A stretch of 64,000 nt of DNA from Candidatus Desulfarcum epimagneticum. Its GTDB lineage: Bacteria > Desulfobacterota > Desulfobacteria > Desulfobacterales > CR-1. Within the stretch, counting starts at the first letter, position 1. Each line of letters opens with the position of its first letter. The notes below the pieces were generated by a model, which was given only the letters and a program-made list of their open reading frames with translations, was not told the origin of the DNA and searched no databases. The DNA lies in the NCBI GenBank assembly GCA_900659855.1, contig CAACVI010000005.1, positions 1 to 64,000 of the forward strand, given 5' to 3'. The position numbers and the translations under genes are program-made. Positions 59,874-64,000 of the stretch are shown piece by piece.

Positions 59874-61586
59874 ATGCGAATTTATTTAAAAGAGAAAATA
59901 GGCAGCCCGGCCCTTTTCACGGGAAGAAAAAGAGAGCTGGACTCTTTGCTGAAATGGGTGGAGGGGATTAAACCGGAGATATCCAAAAGCAAAGCCATTA
60001 TTTCCAGGAGAAAAACCGGGAAATCCGCTGTGATGCAGCGTCTTTTCAATATTGTGTTTGAGCAAAACGACCAGGTGGTTCCTTTTTATTTTGAAATACG
60101 GGAAACGCCTCAATGGATAGGCGATTTTGCCAGGGAGTTTTTTTTCACATTCATAAGCCAATATATCGCGTTTAAATCCAGAAGCCATGAATACCTCAAT
60201 TATACTAATGATTATGACACATTAATCGAGGCCGCAAAAAAAGAGGGCCTGGATTTTCTGGTTAAACGCATCGAGCATTTTGAAAGCCAGGAAAAAAGAG
60301 AATATTTTGACACATTATGGCATACAGCAAGAGAGGCCCCCCGAGCCATCGCCCAGCGCAAAGACGAGCGCGTTCTCCAGATGATTGATGAATTCCAGTT
60401 CATAAACCGTTATATTTACTGGGACAAAAAAAAAGAAAGGAGAGCCTCGGACCTTGCGGGGAGCTATCTTCACACCGCCGAATACAAAAACGCGCCCCTG
60501 CTGGTGTCCGGAAGCTGGGTGGGATGGCTGATGGATGATCTGCAAAAAATGCTGCCCGGGAGATTCACGATTTTCGATTTCGGCAATATGCCCAAAAACG
60601 AGGCCGTTGAGATGGCCCTGAATTATTCGGAAATTGAGCAAGTCCCCATCACCCATGAAACCGCGCGTATCATGGCCGATCTCACTGAGGGCAATCCCTT
60701 TTATATCAGCTCTCTTTTCCAGTCTGAATATCCGGACAAAGACTTTTCCACACAAAAAGGAATCCTGGAAGTCCTTGATTTTGAGACAATGGATAAAAGA
60801 GGCGGGGTCCGGGGAACATGGATGGAATATATTCATTCCGCCACGGACCGAATCAACGACGCCAATGGAAAAAGAATTATTTTATACATTTGCAAACGCA
60901 GAAAAGCGACCCGTGATGAAATACGAAACGATCTCGAGCTTTCCATGACGGACCGGGAGCTGGAAAAACGTTTAAAAGCCTTCGTCAGAAGCGATATCAT
61001 CGAACAGGGGACCAGCAATTTCGATTATCAGGCCGTGGCCGACAATATATTCGACAAAGTCTTCCGAGGCCGGTATCAGAAAGAGATAGACGGCTTCACT
61101 CCCGAGAAAATCAAAGACGAATACCGGGTATTGTATAAAAAACTCCAGGGAGAATACAACAAATACAAGGGCGAGTTTTCCGAGTATGTCATCATGAATC
61201 ATCTGAAACACCGCGCTTACAAACAAAACGATCTCTACATGTCCATGATGAGCAATCTGCCCGACGATTTCGAATTTGTCGAATATTCGACCCTGTGGTC
61301 TTACAGCGCGTCCCCGGCGCATAAAAAAGACATCCAGGTGGATGTGTTCGCCCAGGCGGGCGACGACGCGTATTCTCTTATCGGGGAAGTGAAAAACAGG
61401 AAGAAAAAATTTTCCCTCACAGAGGCCAGAGCTTTTTTTGCAAAAGCCTCGGAAGTCCAAACGCTGGAAGATATTTCCAAAACCCTTGTCTTTGTCTTTT
61501 CCGCCTCAGGTTTTTACAAAACCGCCATTGATTTTTTTGTCGCAAACGGGATGGCCTGGAGCGCGGACAAACGGTTCCTGGAGTAA
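59874..61586 (+). CDS. DUF234-type AAA ATPase with C-terminal PD-(D/E)XK nuclease domain
   Basis: 570 residues, the fourth family member in the window: ISRRKTGKSAVMQRL (P-loop), LQMIDEFQF, LVSGSWVGWLMDDLQ, then VDVFAQAGDDAY and IGEVKNRKKKFS in the nuclease-like core. The N-terminal 30 codons and about 60 bases upstream match the decayed copy at 41158, while the C-terminal third matches the copy at 43842. It stands alone here and faces the AAA nuclease gene across the same 134-base gap as in the first block. Confidence 0.83.
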   Translation: MRIYLKEKIGSPALFTGRKRELDSLLKWVEGIKPEISKSKAIISRRKTGKSAVMQRLFNIVFEQNDQVVPFYFEIRETPQWIGDFAREFFFTFISQYIAFKSRSHEYLNYTNDYDTLIEAAKKEGLDFLVKRIEHFESQEKREYFDTLWHTAREAPRAIAQRKDERVLQMIDEFQFINRYIYWDKKKERRASDLAGSYLHTAEYKNAPLLVSGSWVGWLMDDLQKMLPGRFTIFDFGNMPKNEAVEMALNYSEIEQVPITHETARIMADLTEGNPFYISSLFQSEYPDKDFSTQKGILEVLDFETMDKRGGVRGTWMEYIHSATDRINDANGKRIILYICKRRKATRDEIRNDLELSMTDRELEKRLKAFVRSDIIEQGTSNFDYQAVADNIFDKVFRGRYQKEIDGFTPEKIKDEYRVLYKKLQGEYNKYKGEFSEYVIMNHLKHRAYKQNDLYMSMMSNLPDDFEFVEYSTLWSYSASPAHKKDIQVDVFAQAGDDAYSLIGEVKNRKKKFSLTEARAFFAKASEVQTLEDISKTLVFVFSASGFYKTAIDFFVANGMAWSADKRFLE

Positions 61587-62141
61587 AAATCCGGATCGGG
61601 AAGGGTCATTTGGGTTTTGGGCCCCGGGCGTCTTTCTTTTATTCCAAGATCCGGTTTGCCGATGATATATGTGTCGGGGGTGACCCTGTTTTAAATATGC
61701 ATGGGATTATAAAAAATCCGTCATCCAGTTTCAACAAAAACCGGCGTGACATTCACTCCCGTCTCGTCATCAAAAAAATCGGCCTCGTATTTTGCCCTGT
61801 TCTCGTCGTTTATCGATTCCACAAAAAAGACCAGGGTTATTTCCTTTAATTTTAGCTGATCTCCGTATCGGGCCGCCTGAGTCAGCGCCTCGGAGTACCC
61901 CCGCCTGTCGGTGTAGGATTTTACCTCTATTCCATATGTTTTGCCCGCGTATTTTACAATCAGGTCTATCTTTCCGTTTCCCGTTGGGAATTCGGGATAT
62001 ACTTCTCCGCCGAATCTTCTGATAAAGCCGGACAGATACATATACAGGTTAAAATGAAACACGGCTTCATACACCCTTAAATCCGAACGCCTCGGGGCGT
62101 CTGAAAATATCCAGTCCCTGTTTTTGACCAGGTATTTCCTA
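61587..62141. repeat. Segmental duplication, second copy (first at 45561-46114)
   Basis: Nearly identical to 45561-46114. It covers the convergent gap and the 3' end of the nuclease gene. This copy lacks the MITE and shows the empty insertion site (GGTATTTCCT once, at about 62131). Confidence 0.85.
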
Positions 62142-63352
62142 TAAAGTTTTATTATATTCCTTATGTTGAGGCTGTCTTCGGTTATGGCGTCGTCAAGGGG
62201 CTCGAAGGGGTCATGAAATTCATCCGTATATTCGAATATCTCATCGGCAAAATAATTAAAAAGTCTTTTTTGGACAAATGGAGACGAAAACTTCACATAA
62301 CTTTCCGTTTCACTCTCATGTTCTCCGGATATAATGCCGTTCATATATAAAAAGTTGATATCCGGTTTGTCATATTTAAAGGGCATTTTTCTTTTCGTCC
62401 CGAAAAGTTCCAACACGGTCTTTTTGAAAGGCTCCTGCTTTGCCTTGCTTATGATGTTTAAAATATTGTTGTTGGGCAGAAGGGAGGTCGCCGCGTGATA
62501 GGCTCTTTTAAAAAGCCCCATGTCAACGGGCATCTCTTTTGCGACGCGAAACTGGTCCCAGCCTTCGGTCAGAAGCTCCCCGAACCAGCAGGTAAGCCCG
62601 GGCTGCCCTTTTGTCTCATAAAAAAGACGATCTATGACTTCCTGCTCCACTCTCTGTCCCGATTCCCGCTCATGCCATCTGAACATCTCCTCCACTTCAT
62701 CAAATGTTAAATTCGGAATGTGAAGGCTTCTTTGCACATTAAAGGGCGAGCCCTTCCGGTTTTCCACACCCAAAACCGCCCGCACTCCTATGAGAGCCGC
62801 CGAATGGAGAAGGTATTTCTTTTCCCCTGTTTTTCTGTCCGCCTGGTTCTGCCTTATGTTGTAAATATTTCTGAATACCCCGACTATCGCCGATATGGCC
62901 TCCTCTTCCAAAGCGTCGAACTCATCCAGGATCAAAACCAGGGGTTTGTCCAGCGCGCCTTTCAAAAAAATTTTTTGAAATTTATCCGGCGTGTCTGCCC
63001 CTGAAACATCCTTATTAAGATCGTAAGCGATATCATTTTCAATATACGACAATACCGTTCCGATATTTTTTTCGGTTTTAAGCGTTTCCAACTCCACCTT
63101 GACCACGTCGAATCTTTCATCAGAACGGATTTTGGCGAATATATTATTGAGAGTCCATGTCTTTCCTGTCTGTCTCGGCCCCCAGACCGTGATATAATGT
63201 CCGCCATCTTCCGGGTTCTCCCCGATCAATTGCCTGTGGGCAAGATCAAGAATTTCTTCTCTCGGGGCATAATAATGAAATCTCGTGTTTATCGGGCCAT
63301 ATGATGAGAATTTTCGCACTTTTTTCTTCCTTTCGGCTTTGTTTTTAACCAC
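61721..63352 (-). CDS. AAA ATPase with C-terminal PD-(D/E)XK nuclease domain
   Basis: 543 residues. The ATPase has Walker A VWGPRQTGKTWTL (about 57-69) and Walker B VLILDEFDALEE (about 135). A middle helical/winged-helix region follows (LTFDEVEEMFRWHERESGQ). The C-terminal nuclease-like core has GKIDLIVKYAGKTYGIEVKSY (Asp, Glu, Lys of PD-(D/E)XK). Start GTG at 63352; its first codons (MVKNKAERKKK) and upstream 45 bases resemble those before the DUF1703-type gene at 56960. It faces the DUF234-type gene and is followed upstream by a DUF1703-type gene on the same strand. Function unknown; this is the intact counterpart of 45695-46517. Confidence 0.83.
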   Translation of the reverse strand: MVKNKAERKKKVRKFSSYGPINTRFHYYAPREEILDLAHRQLIGENPEDGGHYITVWGPRQTGKTWTLNNIFAKIRSDERFDVVKVELETLKTEKNIGTVLSYIENDIAYDLNKDVSGADTPDKFQKIFLKGALDKPLVLILDEFDALEEEAISAIVGVFRNIYNIRQNQADRKTGEKKYLLHSAALIGVRAVLGVENRKGSPFNVQRSLHIPNLTFDEVEEMFRWHERESGQRVEQEVIDRLFYETKGQPGLTCWFGELLTEGWDQFRVAKEMPVDMGLFKRAYHAATSLLPNNNILNIISKAKQEPFKKTVLELFGTKRKMPFKYDKPDINFLYMNGIISGEHESETESYVKFSSPFVQKRLFNYFADEIFEYTDEFHDPFEPLDDAITEDSLNIRNIIKLYRKYLVKNRDWIFSDAPRRSDLRVYEAVFHFNLYMYLSGFIRRFGGEVYPEFPTGNGKIDLIVKYAGKTYGIEVKSYTDRRGYSEALTQAARYGDQLKLKEITLVFFVESINDENRAKYEADFFDDETGVNVTPVFVETG

Positions 63353-63463
63353 TTTAATTCAGTTGAGCGCGAAAGACAAGGGTTACTCGGGATGATAGTC
63401 ATTGACAAGGCGGGTGATGGGTCGGGATGGGCGATGGTTTTTTCATGGAAGAGGGGAAAACCG

Positions 63464-64000
63464 TCAACTCCCCTCTTTTGCCCAGCATCTTTTCCCATCA
63501 AAAACAACCGCAAGCTTTTTAAAATTCTTAACACCCTGTTTTAAAATAGCGGTTTCATATCGCCGTTCATTCAGTTGTTCCATAGCGCTGTTTAACGCCT
63601 GGTCTTTTGTTTCTTCCTTGAATTCGTTGATTGTTTTAAATTCCATAATAATCGCAAGTTTCGATTTGTCTTTCGGGACGACAGCCACATCATATCTGCC
63701 GAATCCGGATTCTTTCTCGCTGGTCACATCATATTCATTCGATAAATTCACAAGCATTCCGAGAATAAACGCCTGATATACTTTTTCCACATTCCTGCCG
63801 GCAGTGTCGAAATATGAGAGTGTTTCAAGAACAAACATGCTCAAAATATATTCGAAAGTTTCCACATCCCCTGTGACAAGAGCGTGAAGCATCATTTGCA
63901 ATTTATCGTTTTCAAAGCTGGATTGTTTTATCCATTTTAAAATTATGGTTTCGAAATTCTGTTTGACTTCAAAATTCGGAATCAAAAGTTTGAAATAATC
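63464..64000 (-). CDS. AAA-ATPase/DUF1703-type nuclease, C-terminal part (continues past window end)
   Basis: At least 173 residues visible. The stretch up to GMLVNLSNEYDVT is nearly identical to the split gene at 50620-52041. It continues into the nuclease core that copy has lost: GFGRYDVAVVPKDKS and LAIIMEFK (Asp, then ExK), then QALNSAMEQLNERRYE. The N-terminal ATPase part lies beyond the window. It is the third gene of the second ATPase-nuclease block, 112 bases upstream of the AAA nuclease gene. Confidence 0.88.
   Translation of the reverse strand, partial: DYFKLLIPNFEVKQNFETIILKWIKQSSFENDKLQMMLHALVTGDVETFEYILSMFVLETLSYFDTAGRNVEKVYQAFILGMLVNLSNEYDVTSEKESGFGRYDVAVVPKDKSKLAIIMEFKTINEFKEETKDQALNSAMEQLNERRYETAILKQGVKNFKKLAVVFDGKRCWAKEGS

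Noticed and set aside
63449-63477. Hairpin AAGAGGGG/CCCCTCTT as a terminator of the last gene
   Set aside because: It overlaps the final codons of the DUF1703-type gene and is not followed by a T-run on that gene's strand.

Overview
The window fits a large, IS-rich genome of a Desulfobacterota (former Deltaproteobacteria) member, most likely a Desulfobacterales-like sulfate reducer. This is inferred from gene content only: an arginine decarboxylase plus carboxy(nor)spermidine polyamine route, a Mop-type molybdenum aldehyde oxidoreductase, SyrD-type exporters, several IS families, and many ATPase-nuclease paralogues. No rRNA, tRNA or CRISPR array was recognised.

Layout. (1) 0.1-4.4 kb, minus strand: a polyamine block with speA, a carboxy(nor)spermidine synthase and a decayed nspC, plus palindromic repeats. 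(2) 4.6-41 kb: what looks like a specialised-metabolite region built around sulfation and export. It holds two overlapping SyrD/PvdE-type ABC exporters and a third locus where two such exporters are fused in one 1133-residue protein. It has two copies of an APS kinase gene (cysC) behind the same sigma70-like promoter; one copy is broken by a 52-bp hairpin-rich insertion. Four sulfotransferase-like genes would use the PAPS. Other members are a purple-acid-phosphatase-like lipoprotein, two cobalamin-type radical SAM proteins, a HemW-like radical SAM protein, a free condensation domain, a condensation-carrier protein, a KS-AT-ACP-TE polyketide synthase, an aldehyde oxidoreductase, an acyl/AMP ligase and a free acyl carrier protein. 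Read together: an acid is activated and loaded, condensed, extended by a malonate unit, released by the thioesterase, sulfated, and exported by the ABC proteins. The product is unknown. Remnants of an ABC gene and of an IS200-type transposase mark the right edge.

(3) 41-57 kb: an ATPase-nuclease island broken up by transposons. Four tandem-related DUF234-type ATPase/PD-(D/E)XK genes occur in the window (one decayed, two intact here, one at 59.9 kb). Facing the first group is an AAA/PD-(D/E)XK gene, then an AAA/DUF1703-type nuclease gene. The same order recurs intact at 59.9-64 kb, so a three-gene block is present twice. In the first copy an IS21-like element has removed the middle of the block, a 170-bp MITE interrupts the AAA nuclease gene, and an IS630 element that itself carries two IS66 elements sits six codons into the DUF1703 gene. 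The IS junctions can be placed nearly to the base because target duplications and an undamaged paralogue are both in the window.

(4) 57-59.8 kb: the tail of a PEP-synthase/PPDK-like gene, a tandem acyltransferase of the kind used by trans-AT polyketide synthases, and a small Cys-containing protein. (5) 59.9-64 kb: the second, undamaged ATPase-nuclease block, running off the window end.
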